A stretch of DNA of 64,000 nucleotides from a bacterium (GTDB lineage: Bacteria; Sumerlaeota; Sumerlaeia; SLMS01; JAHLLQ01). The notes below the pieces were generated by a model that was not told the origin of the DNA, did not search any database, and saw only the letters and a program-made list of their open reading frames with translations. Both the position numbers and the translations under genes were made by a program. The DNA is taken from the NCBI GenBank assembly GCA_020444065.1, contig JAHLLQ010000003.1, positions 258,979-322,978 on the forward strand, written 5' to 3'. Position 1 is the first letter of the stretch; each line of letters opens with the position of its first letter. Positions 37,397 to 45,832 of this stretch are shown here, piece by piece.

Positions 37397-37626
37397 GTAC
37401 TACTCCCGAATTCGATAGTGCTCCCGGCCCGCAAAACTGGCGTTCACAGGCTTTCGGGGCGAAAATGCCCCGCCCCCGGTCCGCCATGCAACGAGAATCG
37501 GGCCAAGAGGGCTCCGTCGGCAACCCTGCGTTCGCCCCGCGGGCACAGAAACAGATTGAACGGTTGTCGGTGATCGGGGTAAGGAGAGGGCATCAAAGCG
37601 CTCAGCGCGGGGAGGAGGATTCCGAC

Positions 37627-38175
37627 GTGAGCACGCTGTATCCGTTCAACTTCCGTCGGGACGATGACCTGCCTTCCCAGGCCAGCCAGCCGTCAGAGCC
37701 CGTCCGCTACTCCGAGATCGAACCGATGTCGGAGGATTCCGCGCAGAGGCGCCAAGACGCAGAGGAGGGGGGCGAATGGCCGGTTTGGAAGAAGCACGTG
37801 ATCCGGGGAGCCTTGGCGCTGTTGGGCGTGGGGGTTGTTGTGGCGCTGATTATCCCGGCTTTTCTGAAGCCGCGGTCGATGTCTGTGAGAGACTCTTGCC
37901 AGGAGAATGTCGGCTGGATCCATTCGGCTGTTCAGCAATACATGAAGGATCATGATCTCAAAGATTGGTCCGAGGCGGTTCGGATTCTGGGGACTGATCG
38001 TGAGGACTGGGAGAAGCACTTGGTGGGGGTCGATTCGTATATACGCTATCCCCGCAAATGCCCCTGCGGTGGCGAGTACACCCTGAATCCGGAGCCCACA
38101 TGGCCGCCCGTGTTTTGCAGCTACCACACGGGCGAAAAGGCGTATTCTCCTCCGAGTGACTGGGGCGGGTCTTGA
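37627..38175 (+). CDS. single-TM protein with pseudopilin-like C-terminal domain
   Basis: A 182-aa protein. GTG 37627 is chosen because GGAGGAGG lies eight bases upstream; the frame upstream of it is not convincing. The first ~55 residues are hydrophilic, then comes one TM helix (GALALLGVGVVVALIIPAFL). The domain after it resembles pseudopilins: SCQENVGWIHSAVQQYMKDH, then YIRYPRKCPCGGEYTLNPEP and PVFCSYH, with paired cysteines. It lacks the prepilin GFTLIE leader. Residues SAQRRQDAEE are encoded by a dispersed repeat. Function unknown; it could be a signal- or pilus-related membrane protein. Confidence 0.62.
   Translation: MSTLYPFNFRRDDDLPSQASQPSEPVRYSEIEPMSEDSAQRRQDAEEGGEWPVWKKHVIRGALALLGVGVVVALIIPAFLKPRSMSVRDSCQENVGWIHSAVQQYMKDHDLKDWSEAVRILGTDREDWEKHLVGVDSYIRYPRKCPCGGEYTLNPEPTWPPVFCSYHTGEKAYSPPSDWGGS
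37740..37765 (+). repeat. 26-bp dispersed repeat inside a coding region
   Basis: This sequence, beginning CGCGCAGAGGCGCCAAGACG, is the inverted counterpart of 38185-38210 (25 of 26 bases match). It lies in frame in the single-TM protein gene and encodes part of its hydrophilic N-terminal region. Confidence 0.8.
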
Positions 38176-38184
38176 CAGAAGAAC

Positions 38185-38210
38185 CCTCTGCGTCTTTGCG
38201 CCTCTGCGCG
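38185..38210 (-). repeat. 26-bp dispersed repeat, inverted copy
   Basis: The plus strand begins CCTCTGCGTCTTTGCGCCTC; its reverse complement differs from 37740-37765 at one base. It lies just after the stop of the single-TM protein gene, so the two copies could pair in the mRNA and loop out most of the gene. Confidence 0.8.
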
Positions 38211-38212
38211 TT

Positions 38213-38296
38213 CGATTACGATTACGCCCACGAGCACGAAGGGCGGAACTCGCGGCCGAGTACGAGTTCGAGTACGTGGACGAGTACGAGCAGGAG
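38213..38296 (+). repeat. degenerate hexanucleotide tandem repeat
   Basis: GATTAC occurs twice at 38214-38225. From 38258 the sequence reads as hexamers GAGTAC, GAGTTC, GAGTAC, GTGGAC, GAGTAC, GAGCAG. The tract directly follows the 26-bp dispersed repeat and sits in the gap before the receiver-like gene, so both may belong to one composite element. Confidence 0.65.
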
Positions 38297-38386
38297 TCAT
38301 GTGAAAATCTTCACGGACTAGGTGGTTTCTCCGGGCGGGATTGGGCGTGTACGAATCCTGCTTTGTGGGGCGGCACGGAGATTCTC

Positions 38387-38770
38387 ATGGTTGTCTCGTA
38401 CGCCCCGGACCTGATGGTTCGCTCGAAACTCGACCTGTCCTCTCGCCATTACGGCGTGCCGGTCCAGCATGTGGTGACCGCGTCGGAGTTCCGACATGCG
38501 GTGGAAAAGGGCCAGCCCGTGCTGGTTCTGCTGGACCTGGACTATCCCGGTGTGGATATGTTGGAGCTTGTGCGCGAGGCACGTCGGCTGTCGCGGGCGC
38601 GGATCGTGGGGTTCTGCTCGCACGCGATGACGGATCTGATCCGGGCCGCCCGCCAGGCGGGGGCCGACACGGTTCTGCCCAACAGCACCTTCGTGGCCGG
38701 GATTCCGGGGCTGCTGGCTCCGCTTTCCGATTCGGCCCGCGAGGATGTGCGTCGGCAGCCGGAAACTTGA
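38387..38770 (+). CDS. receiver-like domain protein, atypical
   Basis: A 127-aa stand-alone domain with the plan of a response-regulator receiver. It has the phosphorylatable-Asp-like block PVLVLLDLDYPGVDMLELVR, an alternating helix/strand pattern and RAARQAGADTVLPNSTFVAG at the end. The conserved Lys of true receivers is missing (LPNS where a KP motif is usual), and the N-terminal acidic pair is not evident. It may therefore be a pseudo-receiver that binds a partner rather than being phosphorylated. GGAG upstream supports ATG 38387; the upstream extension runs through repeat DNA. No histidine kinase is nearby. Confidence 0.62.
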   Translation: MVVSYAPDLMVRSKLDLSSRHYGVPVQHVVTASEFRHAVEKGQPVLVLLDLDYPGVDMLELVREARRLSRARIVGFCSHAMTDLIRAARQAGADTVLPNSTFVAGIPGLLAPLSDSAREDVRRQPET

Positions 38771-38884
38771 CGCCTCGCCACTGGGATTGGCGCGGTGAAC
38801 GAGTCCTACCGCAGACGATTGCAGGGCCAGCCGGAGCCCGTCGATACGGGCGCCGATACGCTATTTGATGAGGACGACAACAGG

Positions 38885-39211
38885 ATGGGTAATCCCCACA
38901 GCCCCCGCCAGATGAAAGCCGCCGAAGTGCAGCAACTGCTCCAGTCCGAAGAGCCGCCGGTTCTGCTGGACGTGCGCGAGAAGCCGGAACTGATGATGTC
39001 CGGCTGGATCCCCGGATCGGTTCACATCCCGATGAGCCAGATCGTCGGCCGCGTCAGCGAGCTCGACCCGAAGCGCTTCACGGTGGTCTACTGCGCCAGC
39101 GGAATGCGCAGCTTCGATGTCGGGTTCTTACTGATTCAAAATGGTTTCGGCGGCGTCGCGAACCTGGTCGGCGGCATCCACGGCTGGCCCGGCCAAATCG
39201 AACGGGCTTGA
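38885..39211 (+). CDS. single-domain rhodanese-like sulfurtransferase
   Basis: A 108-aa rhodanese domain with LLDVREKPELMMSGWIPGSVHIPM and the active-site loop VVYCASGMRS, whose Cys would carry persulfide sulfur. It ends with NLVGGIHGWP, typical of the GlpE/PspE-like group. ATG 38885 has GAGGA ten bases upstream. A GTG at 38795 would add a 30-residue acidic extension and has no ribosome-binding site. It converges on guaA. The sulfur acceptor is unknown. Confidence 0.88.
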   Translation: MGNPHSPRQMKAAEVQQLLQSEEPPVLLDVREKPELMMSGWIPGSVHIPMSQIVGRVSELDPKRFTVVYCASGMRSFDVGFLLIQNGFGGVANLVGGIHGWPGQIERA

Positions 39212-39310
39212 TGGCGGTGGGGGATTGGCATGGGACGGATAGGACGTATCTGACCCATGGGACAGGTCATTGATTTCTAGCAACCAGTCACTAGCCACAA
39301 GCTACTAACA

Positions 39311-39327
39311 ACTCGCCACTCGCCACT
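39311..39327. repeat. short heptamer repeat between rhodanese and guaA
   Basis: Two copies of ACTCGCC and a partial third, preceded by other simple repeated words. The same heptamer family recurs at 56997-57024, so this is likely a dispersed simple repeat. Confidence 0.5.
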
Positions 39328-39336
39328 GCTTTTCTC

Positions 39337-40860
39337 TCACTCCCACTCGATCGTGCTGGGCGGCTTGCTGGAGATATCGTACACGACGCGGTTGATACCG
39401 GCGATTTCGTTGATGATGCGATTCGCCATCTTTGCCAATGTATCGTAGGGCAGGCGCGCCCAGTCGGCCGTCATGCCGTCGGTCGAAGTGACGGCGCGGA
39501 TGGCGATGACTTGTCCGTAGGTTCGTTCGTCGCCCATCACTCCCGTCGAGCGCACGGGCAGTAGCACGGCGAAGGCCTGCCACGATTGATCGTAGTAGAG
39601 ATCGTCGCTGTGCAATTCCTCCACGACGATGCGATCGGCGCGCCGCACGAGGTCGAGGCGTTCCTCGGTGATGTCGCCGAGAATACGCACCGCCAGTCCC
39701 GGCCCGGGGAACGGATGGCGCCAAAGCTGATCGCGCGGAATGCCGAGCTGCGCACCGACTTCGCGGACCTCGTCTTTGAAGAGTTCGCGCAACGGTTCGA
39801 TGATGCGGTTTTCTTTCATCAGGCCGAGGACTTCCGCCACGCGATTGTGATGCGTCTTGATCGTCGCGCTCGGGCCGTGTGTAGAAATGCTCTCGATAAC
39901 ATCGGGGTAAAGCGTGCCTTGCGCGAGTAGATCGGAATCGCCGATGTGCTCGCGAAGGACTTCGATGAAGACGCGGCCGATAATGCGGCGCTTTCCTTCC
40001 GGATCGCTTTCGCCGGCGAGGGCGTCGAGAAAACGCCCAGCTTCATCGAGTCTCTCAACGGGCACACCGAGTTTCGCGAAGTTCTCCATCACCTGCTCCG
40101 ACTCGTTCATGCGCAGCAAGCCGTTGTCGATGAAGAGACAGCGCAGGCGATCGCCGAGCGCGCGATGCAACAGCACCGCCATAACGGTGGAATCGACTCC
40201 ACCGGAGACGGCTGCCACCACATTGCGATCGCCCGTATCCGTGCGCAGCGACGCAATGTGGTCTTCGATCCAATCGCCCATTTGCCAATCGCGCGTTGCG
40301 TTGCAGATTTCGATCGCGAAGTTCTCCAGCATCTTCTCGCCGGCATCGGTGTGATGAACTTCGGGATGGAACTGCACGCCCCACCACGGGTTGTCGGCGT
40401 GACGCGTCGCGGCGAACTTGCAGTTGGCGCTGGACGCGAGCGGCTTCCAATCGCCGGGCAGATCGACAACCGAATCGCGATGGCTCATCCACACAACGGT
40501 TTCGCGAGAAACATCGTGGAATAGCGGATCCTCGCCAAGTACCTTCAGCGCCGTGCGTCCGTACTCGCCTGCTTCGCCGGGTTGAACCTGGCCGGCGGCG
40601 GCTTGCGCGAGTGCCTGCATTCCGTAACAGATGCCCAGCACAGGGACGCCGAGTTCAAGCAAATCGCGGTTGAGTTTCGGTGCGTCCTCGACATGCACAC
40701 TGGCGGGGCCGCCGGAAAGAATCAGACCGGCGGGCTTGAGGGCGACGACTTCTTCGGCGGAGGCGTTGCAGTTGACGATTTGTGCGGCGACGTTGAGGGA
40801 GCGGACTTTGCGGGCGATCAATTGGTTGTACTGCGAACCGAAATCGACAATGACGATCAC
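39337..40860 (-). CDS. guaA: GMP synthase (glutamine-hydrolysing)
   Basis: The 507-aa two-domain enzyme that converts XMP to GMP. The N-terminal class I amidotransferase has VLGICYGMQAL (nucleophile Cys) and WGVQFHPEVHHT (His-Glu). The ATP pyrophosphatase domain has the P-loop AAVSGGVDSTV, and the dimerisation domain ends SSKPPSTIEWE. The length is normal. It is transcribed away from the pyr/pur operon across a shared 460-bp gap. No guaB is seen in the window. Confidence 0.98.
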   Translation of the reverse strand: MIVIVDFGSQYNQLIARKVRSLNVAAQIVNCNASAEEVVALKPAGLILSGGPASVHVEDAPKLNRDLLELGVPVLGICYGMQALAQAAAGQVQPGEAGEYGRTALKVLGEDPLFHDVSRETVVWMSHRDSVVDLPGDWKPLASSANCKFAATRHADNPWWGVQFHPEVHHTDAGEKMLENFAIEICNATRDWQMGDWIEDHIASLRTDTGDRNVVAAVSGGVDSTVMAVLLHRALGDRLRCLFIDNGLLRMNESEQVMENFAKLGVPVERLDEAGRFLDALAGESDPEGKRRIIGRVFIEVLREHIGDSDLLAQGTLYPDVIESISTHGPSATIKTHHNRVAEVLGLMKENRIIEPLRELFKDEVREVGAQLGIPRDQLWRHPFPGPGLAVRILGDITEERLDLVRRADRIVVEELHSDDLYYDQSWQAFAVLLPVRSTGVMGDERTYGQVIAIRAVTSTDGMTADWARLPYDTLAKMANRIINEIAGINRVVYDISSKPPSTIEWE

Positions 40861-41319
40861 GACGTAACCCTCGCGGATGAAGATTCGCTCGAACGCGGAA
40901 ACGCGAAAACCCCTACGACGATTCCGCGAGGGAAAAAAGCGTTAAGACAGATTGAGAAGAATTGATTGCGGAGAAGCGGAAATGAACGTGATCAAGGCCG
41001 GACCCATCAGGCCAACCCTGACTCACTAGTCGTGTGCCGCTCCACACTGCAAGCGAAACGTTAGAAAATTATTCGTACTTGACAAGGCGCCCCGTCACGC
41101 GCTTCACGTCGCGCAAATTCACGCGCCGGAAACTGCGACTGCCATGCCGATGCAATATCGATCCCGAACGAAGGCCGGACCGAAAAAGTTGCCCTGCCCG
41201 CCTGTCATTGGGCGCGTGGGGGCGGTGTCCCCCGCGTTGTTTTCCGATTCGTTCGGCGCATTCGAGGCTCCCGTGTGGAGCCTCTTTCTTTGCCCTTTGA
41301 TGACAGAACGGAGGACCCG
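40861..41319. promoter_or_regulatory. divergent guaA / pyrR leader region
   Basis: No gene is supported here. TTGACA at 41079-41084 could be a -35 for the pyr/pur operon but has no good -10 partner. A stable hairpin (GGGGG/CCCCC core, 41213-41236) precedes the terminator-like hairpin at 41264. I cannot find the usual PyrR-binding consensus, so the leader architecture suggests attenuation without proving the mechanism. Confidence 0.4.
41264..41291 (+). terminator. intrinsic terminator / attenuator in the pyrR leader
   Basis: GAGGCTCC pairs perfectly with GGAGCCTC around CGTGT, followed by TTTCTTT. It lies 29 nt before the pyrR start and within the leader of the whole operon, the position where PyrR-controlled attenuators are found in other bacteria. 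Confidence 0.7.
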
Positions 41320-41862
41320 ATGACGACCACCACGGAACGTCGGCAAGTGCATTCCGCCGAAGAAATCGATGCGGCGATGACACGATTCGCCTCGGAGATT
41401 CGCGAGCGTTTCCTCGGCGATGGACCCGCGGCGATCGTTGGCATTCGCACGCGCGGGCTTGTGCTGGCGCGGCGGCTGCACGCGGCGCTCGAGCAGCAGA
41501 CCGGCGCCGAGATTCCCTTCGGCACGCTCGACATTACGCTGTACCGCGACGATCTTTCAACGCTCGGCGCGCAACCGATCGTTGGGCGAACGGACCTGGC
41601 CTTTCCGGTCGACGAGATGACGATCGTTCTTGTCGATGATGTGATCTACAGCGGCCGCACAACGCGCGCGGCGATTGACGCCTTACTTGCCTACGGGCGG
41701 CCATCGGCGATTCGGTTAGTCGTTCTGGCCGATCGTGGCCACCGCGAATATCCGATTCAGCCGGATGTTGTCGGCTTTGAAATTCCTACGACACGAGAGC
41801 AAATCGTTCGCGTCAATGTGCGCGAACTCGACGGCGCCGATGGCGTCGATCTGGTCAGTTGA
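41320..41862 (+). CDS. pyrR: PyrR, bifunctional pyr operon regulator / uracil phosphoribosyltransferase
   Basis: A 180-aa PRTase-fold protein. [21 protein letters not shown] is the PRPP loop and VIYSGRT is characteristic of Pyr[15 protein letters not shown] and DITLYRDDL are also typical. PyrR senses UMP and binds pyr mRNA leaders; many forms retain weak uracil phosphoribosyltransferase activity. ATG 41320 follows GGAGG; the longer frame starts inside the terminator hairpin. It heads the pyr/pur operon, and the hairpin just upstream supports autoregulation. Confidence 0.95.
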   Translation: MTTTTERRQVHSAEEIDAAMTRFASEIRERFLGDGPAAIVGIRTRGLVLARRLHAALEQQTGAEIPFGTLDITLYRDDLSTLGAQPIVGRTDLAFPVDEMTIVLVDDVIYSGRTTRAAIDALLAYGRPSAIRLVVLADRGHREYPIQPDVVGFEIPTTREQIVRVNVRELDGADGVDLVS

Positions 41863-41879
41863 TCATGAAGGAGCGCACC

Positions 41880-42890
41880 ATGCCCGGTTCTCCCTCGTCC
41901 CCGCCCCTCGCGCCTGCGCCGGCCGAAACCGACGCGCCGCTCGCCGAATTCCGCCGATCCCACCTGCTTGGGCTGGAAGGCCTGAGTGCCGCGGAAATTC
42001 AACGTATTCTGCACGACGCCGCCGGTTTTAAGGATGTCTTCACGCGAACGGTCAAGAAACTGCCGACTCTGCAAGGCAAGACCGTCGTGAACTTGTTCTT
42101 CGAGAATTCCACGCGTACGCGAACCAGTTTCGAGGTCGCGGCGAAACGGCTCAGCGCCGACCTGATCAACTTCTCCGTTTCGACCAGCAGCGTCGCCAAG
42201 GGCGAGAGTCTTCTGGATACGGCAAAAACGATCAAGGCGCTGGGCGCGGACTTGATCGTCATGCGGCACAAGAGCAGCGGCGCGCCGCATTTTCTCGCGC
42301 GGCGATTACCCGGCGTGTCGATCATCAACGCCGGCGATGGTTGTCACGAGCACCCCACGCAGGGCTTGCTCGACATGTTCACGATTCTCGAGAAGAAGGA
42401 ACGTATCGAGGGCCTGACCGTTGCGATCGTCGGTGATATTCTGCATTCACGGGTGGCGCGCTCAAACGTGTGGGGACTGACGAAGCTTGGGGCCCGTGTG
42501 CGCCTGGTGGGGCCGCGGACGCTGATCCCGAGGGACTTCAACATCCCCGGGGTGGAATTGCACTACGACCTGCGCGAAGGGCTCGACGGCGCGGACGTGA
42601 TCAATGTCCTGCGCATCCAGCGTGAGCGCATGGAGGCGAATCTCTTCCCATCCATCCGCGAGTACCAACTGATGTATGGGATCACGGAGGAGCGGCTCGC
42701 GTGGGCGAAGCCGGACGCGATCCTGATGCACCCGGGGCCGGTCAATAGAGGCATCGAAGTCGATCAGTCGGTGGCAGATGGGCCGCGGTCGACGATTGAC
42801 GAACAAGTCACCAACGGCGTCGCCATTCGTATGGCGGTGCTCTACCTCTTGTCGGGATCGCTCGCATCCCAAAGGAGTCTGGACCGATGA
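41880..42890 (+). CDS. pyrB: aspartate carbamoyltransferase catalytic subunit
   Basis: 336 aa. It makes carbamoyl-aspartate, the second step to UMP. The carbamoyl-phosphate site [19 protein letters not shown], the [10 protein letters not shown] loop and [11 protein letters not shown] are present, and the catalytic Lys lies in VAKGES. ATG 41880 is preferred because AAGGAG sits six bases upstream; the in-frame TTG and ATG at 41859/41865 precede that site. There is a short Pro/Ala-rich N-terminal extension. No pyrI is present, so an unregulated trimer is likely. It overlaps pyrC by 4 nt. Confidence 0.97.
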   Translation: MPGSPSSPPLAPAPAETDAPLAEFRRSHLLGLEGLSAAEIQRILHDAAGFKDVFTRTVKKLPTLQGKTVVNLFFENSTRTRTSFEVAAKRLSADLINFSVSTSSVAKGESLLDTAKTIKALGADLIVMRHKSSGAPHFLARRLPGVSIINAGDGCHEHPTQGLLDMFTILEKKERIEGLTVAIVGDILHSRVARSNVWGLTKLGARVRLVGPRTLIPRDFNIPGVELHYDLREGLDGADVINVLRIQRERMEANLFPSIREYQLMYGITEERLAWAKPDAILMHPGPVNRGIEVDQSVADGPRSTIDEQVTNGVAIRMAVLYLLSGSLASQRSLDR

Positions 42891-44200
42891 GTCGATTGTT
42901 GATTCGTGGCGGTCGAGTGATCGACCCGGCGGAAAAGAGGGACGGAGTTTTTGATGTCCTCGTTGTGGATGGCGAGATTGCCGAAATCGGCACTGATATC
43001 AGTGCGTCTGTCGATGAAACGATCGAAGCGTCGGGAAAGGTCGTTTGCCCCGGGCTGATCGACATTCACGTGCATCTGCGCGAGCCCGGCCGAGAGGACA
43101 AGGAGACGATTGCCTCGGGAACGCGGGCTGCGGCGAGTGGCGGCTACACGACGATTTGCCCAATGCCCAACACAAACCCCGTGATCGATTCGTCGACCGG
43201 AGTGAACTACGTGCGCGCGGTAGCAGCGCGCGACGGCGTCGTTCGGGTTCTGCCAATCGCGGCTGTCACGCGTGGGCAGGAAGGCAAAGACATCACCGAG
43301 TTCGGTGATCTGGAGGCGCACGGCGCCATTGCCTTTAGTGACGATGGATATCCGGTGCACAATCCGGAAATCATGCGCCGTGCGCTCGAGTACACCGCAA
43401 TGCTCGGGCGTCCGATCATGGATCACGCGGAGCTGCCGGAGCTGGTCGGCGACGGCGTGATGCACCAGGGCGAGATGGCATCGCGCCTTGGGCTGCGAGG
43501 TATTCCCGCCGCGGCAGAGACCGCGTGCGTGGCGCGCGACATTGAGTTGGCCGCGGAAACCGGCGGGCACATTCACATCTGCCATGTTTCGACGGCGCGT
43601 GCGTGCGAGTTGATCGCCGAGGGCAAACGCCGCGGCGTTCGCGTGACGGCTGAGGCAACTCCGCACCACCTGGTTTTGACGGATGAAGCGATCGGCGAGT
43701 TCGACACAATGGCGCGCGTAGCGCCGCCGTTGCGCAGCGCCGACGATCGCGCCGCCATTCGCCAGGCCTTACGTGATGGGATCATCGACTGCATTGCAAC
43801 CGACCATGCACCCCACACAGACATCGAGAAGGATGCGCCATTCGATCAGGCAACTCCGGGCATGATCGCATTGGATTTCGCGTTCGTGTTGCTCTTTACC
43901 GAGTTGGTGAAGAAGGGCGAAGTGAACCTGGAAGATTTGATCGAGCGCATGACGATCGGGCCGGCCAAGGTGCTGGGCCTCAAGGCCGGAACGCTGGCGG
44001 TGGGTTCGGCCGCAGACATCGCGATCTTCGATCCCGAAGGAACAACGACGGTAACGCGCGAGCGTGTCTTCTCGAAATCGTTCAACACACCATTCCAAAA
44101 CCACACGTTCAGCGGCGCGATCACCCACACGATCGTCGGTGGAGACATCGTGTTTGCGGACGGACGGATTTTTGAGAAGATGGGAGTGGCGACGAGGTGA
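42887..44200 (+). CDS. pyrC: dihydroorotase (type I)
   Basis: 437 aa. It cyclises carbamoyl-aspartate to dihydroorotate. The metal-binding [17 protein letters not shown] at about residue 59, the later HHL ([11 protein letters not shown]) and the catalytic Asp in CIATDHAPH are all present. The length suits the bacterial class I enzyme. The start overlaps pyrB (ATGA) and the end overlaps pyrK (GTGA), consistent with coupled translation. Confidence 0.97.
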   Translation: MSRLLIRGGRVIDPAEKRDGVFDVLVVDGEIAEIGTDISASVDETIEASGKVVCPGLIDIHVHLREPGREDKETIASGTRAAASGGYTTICPMPNTNPVIDSSTGVNYVRAVAARDGVVRVLPIAAVTRGQEGKDITEFGDLEAHGAIAFSDDGYPVHNPEIMRRALEYTAMLGRPIMDHAELPELVGDGVMHQGEMASRLGLRGIPAAAETACVARDIELAAETGGHIHICHVSTARACELIAEGKRRGVRVTAEATPHHLVLTDEAIGEFDTMARVAPPLRSADDRAAIRQALRDGIIDCIATDHAPHTDIEKDAPFDQATPGMIALDFAFVLLFTELVKKGEVNLEDLIERMTIGPAKVLGLKAGTLAVGSAADIAIFDPEGTTTVTRERVFSKSFNTPFQNHTFSGAITHTIVGGDIVFADGRIFEKMGVATR

Positions 44201-44877
44201 CGATTCCGACTGTCGCACAAGGCCTTCGTGAGGTTGCCCCCGGCGTGATGGAGTACACGCATCCTGCGCCGCAGATGGCTCGTGCTGCTCATCCGGGGCA
44301 GTTTTTCCTGGCGCGCCATACGCTGCAGGGCACCGATCCGTTTCTTCCCATTCCGATGGCAGCTTTGCCGACGCAAGATGGCGATGGGTTGCGATTGATT
44401 TGGGAGCGCGATGGGGCGCGAACGAAGCCGCTCGAGACCCAGGCTCAACTTGGCCACGTCGAAGTCGCCGGTCCGTTTGGGAATGGGTTTAAGGTTCATG
44501 AAGGAAGGCAGGCGCAGTTCGTTTATGAGGGAATCGGCGCGGTGACGCTGGCATCGTTGAAGAATCTAATCAATGCGCCCACCACACTTTCGGAGTTCGG
44601 AGATACCGCGGACTTCTGGAAAGAGGTGCTTTTCGACGATGTTCCAGTCGGAGAAGCGACCTCGAATGCTGCGATCTATGCCGCCGGAACGCACAAACTG
44701 CTCAAGCATCTGCTGGCGACGGTTCCCGCGGGAACGCCGATGCAATTTGCTTTCACAAACGCGCCGATGGCCTGCGGCGTCGGGACTTGCATCGCGTGCG
44801 CGGTGACGACGAACGCCGGGCGATACGCCCGAGTCTGTACGGAAGGACCTGTGTTCGATGTCAATCTCTTCCGCTGA
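44197..44877 (+). CDS. pyrK: divergent PyrK-like electron-transfer subunit
   Basis: 226 aa, starting at a GTG that overlaps the pyrC stop and ending 20 nt inside pyrD. The C-terminal [2Fe-2S] pattern of PyrK is intact: APMACGVGTCIACAV, then ARVCTEGPVFDV. The flavin half is unusual. The RPFS-type FAD motif is replaced by FLPIPMAAL, and the glycine-rich GGGIGIAPLL nucleotide motif by VYEGIGAVTLASL. PyrK normally carries electrons from PyrD to NAD+. Its place beside a class 1B pyrD makes this the partner, but with an altered or lost FAD/NAD site. Confidence 0.8.
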   Translation: MTIPTVAQGLREVAPGVMEYTHPAPQMARAAHPGQFFLARHTLQGTDPFLPIPMAALPTQDGDGLRLIWERDGARTKPLETQAQLGHVEVAGPFGNGFKVHEGRQAQFVYEGIGAVTLASLKNLINAPTTLSEFGDTADFWKEVLFDDVPVGEATSNAAIYAAGTHKLLKHLLATVPAGTPMQFAFTNAPMACGVGTCIACAVTTNAGRYARVCTEGPVFDVNLFR

Positions 44878-45814
44878 AACAGTCCCATCGCTTGCGGTGG
44901 ATCTTACGTCGATGAAGCTTGCAACGCCCGCCGTGCTTGCATCCGGCACGTGGGGCTACGGACCCGAGGGATCAGAGTTCGTCGACTACGCGCGCATCGG
45001 TGCCATCGCCGTCAAGGGCGTGACGCGGCAGCCGCGCGCCGGCAATCCGCCGCCGCGTCTGCGCAACATCCCATCGGGTGTGTTGAACTCGGTTGGGCTA
45101 GAGAACGTTGGAGTAGATGCGCTTCTTGCCGAGAAGTTGCCTGCTATCCGCGATATCGAGTGCAGCGTGATCGTGAACTTCGCAGGCGGCAATATCGCTG
45201 AGTATGGCGAAATTGCCGCGATGCTCGTCGATGGTGCGCGAGTCGATGCGCTGGAGGCGAACGTTTCGTGCCCGAACGTCGAGGCCGGCGGAAAAGCATT
45301 CGGTACAAATCCGGCGCAGGTTCGAGAGATTGCACGCGTTGTGAAGGACGCTGCGCCGAAGTTGCCGCTGTTCATGAAGTTGGCGCCCGGCGTGACCGAC
45401 ATCGTCGAGATCGTCGATGCGGCGATGGCAGGCGGCGCGGACGGTGTGACAATTGCGAACTGCTGGCTGGGCCTTTCGCTCGATGTGCGTCGGCGTCGAC
45501 CAATCTTCCGCAACATCGTTGCCGGAATGAGCGGCCCCGCCGTGAAGCCGTTGACCCTGCGCCTGGTGCATGAAGTGCACAAGGCAATGCCGGGCGTGCC
45601 AATCATCGGGCTCGGGGGAGTGAACTGCGGCGAAGATGTCGCAGAGTATTTGCTCGCTGGCGCATCCGCGGTGGGAATCGGCGCTGCATCGTTGGCGCAT
45701 CCTGGCGCGGCGATGCGGATCGTTGATGAGTTCGAGCAATTCCTGCGCGAGGAGAACATCGAGCGCGCGACCGACCTCGTCGGAGCGCTCGGGGAATGGG
45801 AGCCAACTTGCTGA
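44858..45814 (+). CDS. pyrD: dihydroorotate dehydrogenase, class 1B catalytic subunit
   Basis: 318 aa. It oxidises dihydroorotate to orotate with FMN. The class 1 active-site cysteine is in ALEANVSCPNVEAGG. FMN-site blocks include PAVLASGTWGYGPEG, NSVGLEN, FMKLAPGVTDI and IIGLGGVNCGEDVAEYLLAGASAVGIG. IANCWLGLSLD replaces the commoner NTxxG loop. It overlaps pyrK by 20 nt, the usual arrangement of a PyrD-PyrK complex. ATG 44858 gives the expected N-terminus. Confidence 0.96.
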   Translation: MSISSAETVPSLAVDLTSMKLATPAVLASGTWGYGPEGSEFVDYARIGAIAVKGVTRQPRAGNPPPRLRNIPSGVLNSVGLENVGVDALLAEKLPAIRDIECSVIVNFAGGNIAEYGEIAAMLVDGARVDALEANVSCPNVEAGGKAFGTNPAQVREIARVVKDAAPKLPLFMKLAPGVTDIVEIVDAAMAGGADGVTIANCWLGLSLDVRRRRPIFRNIVAGMSGPAVKPLTLRLVHEVHKAMPGVPIIGLGGVNCGEDVAEYLLAGASAVGIGAASLAHPGAAMRIVDEFEQFLREENIERATDLVGALGEWEPTC

Positions 45815-45832
45815 CACGCGAGGAGAACGACC

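Noticed and set aside
40861-41263. Canonical PyrR-binding anti-antiterminator
   Set aside because: No sequence matching the usual conserved loop was found, so only the terminator-like hairpin is reported.
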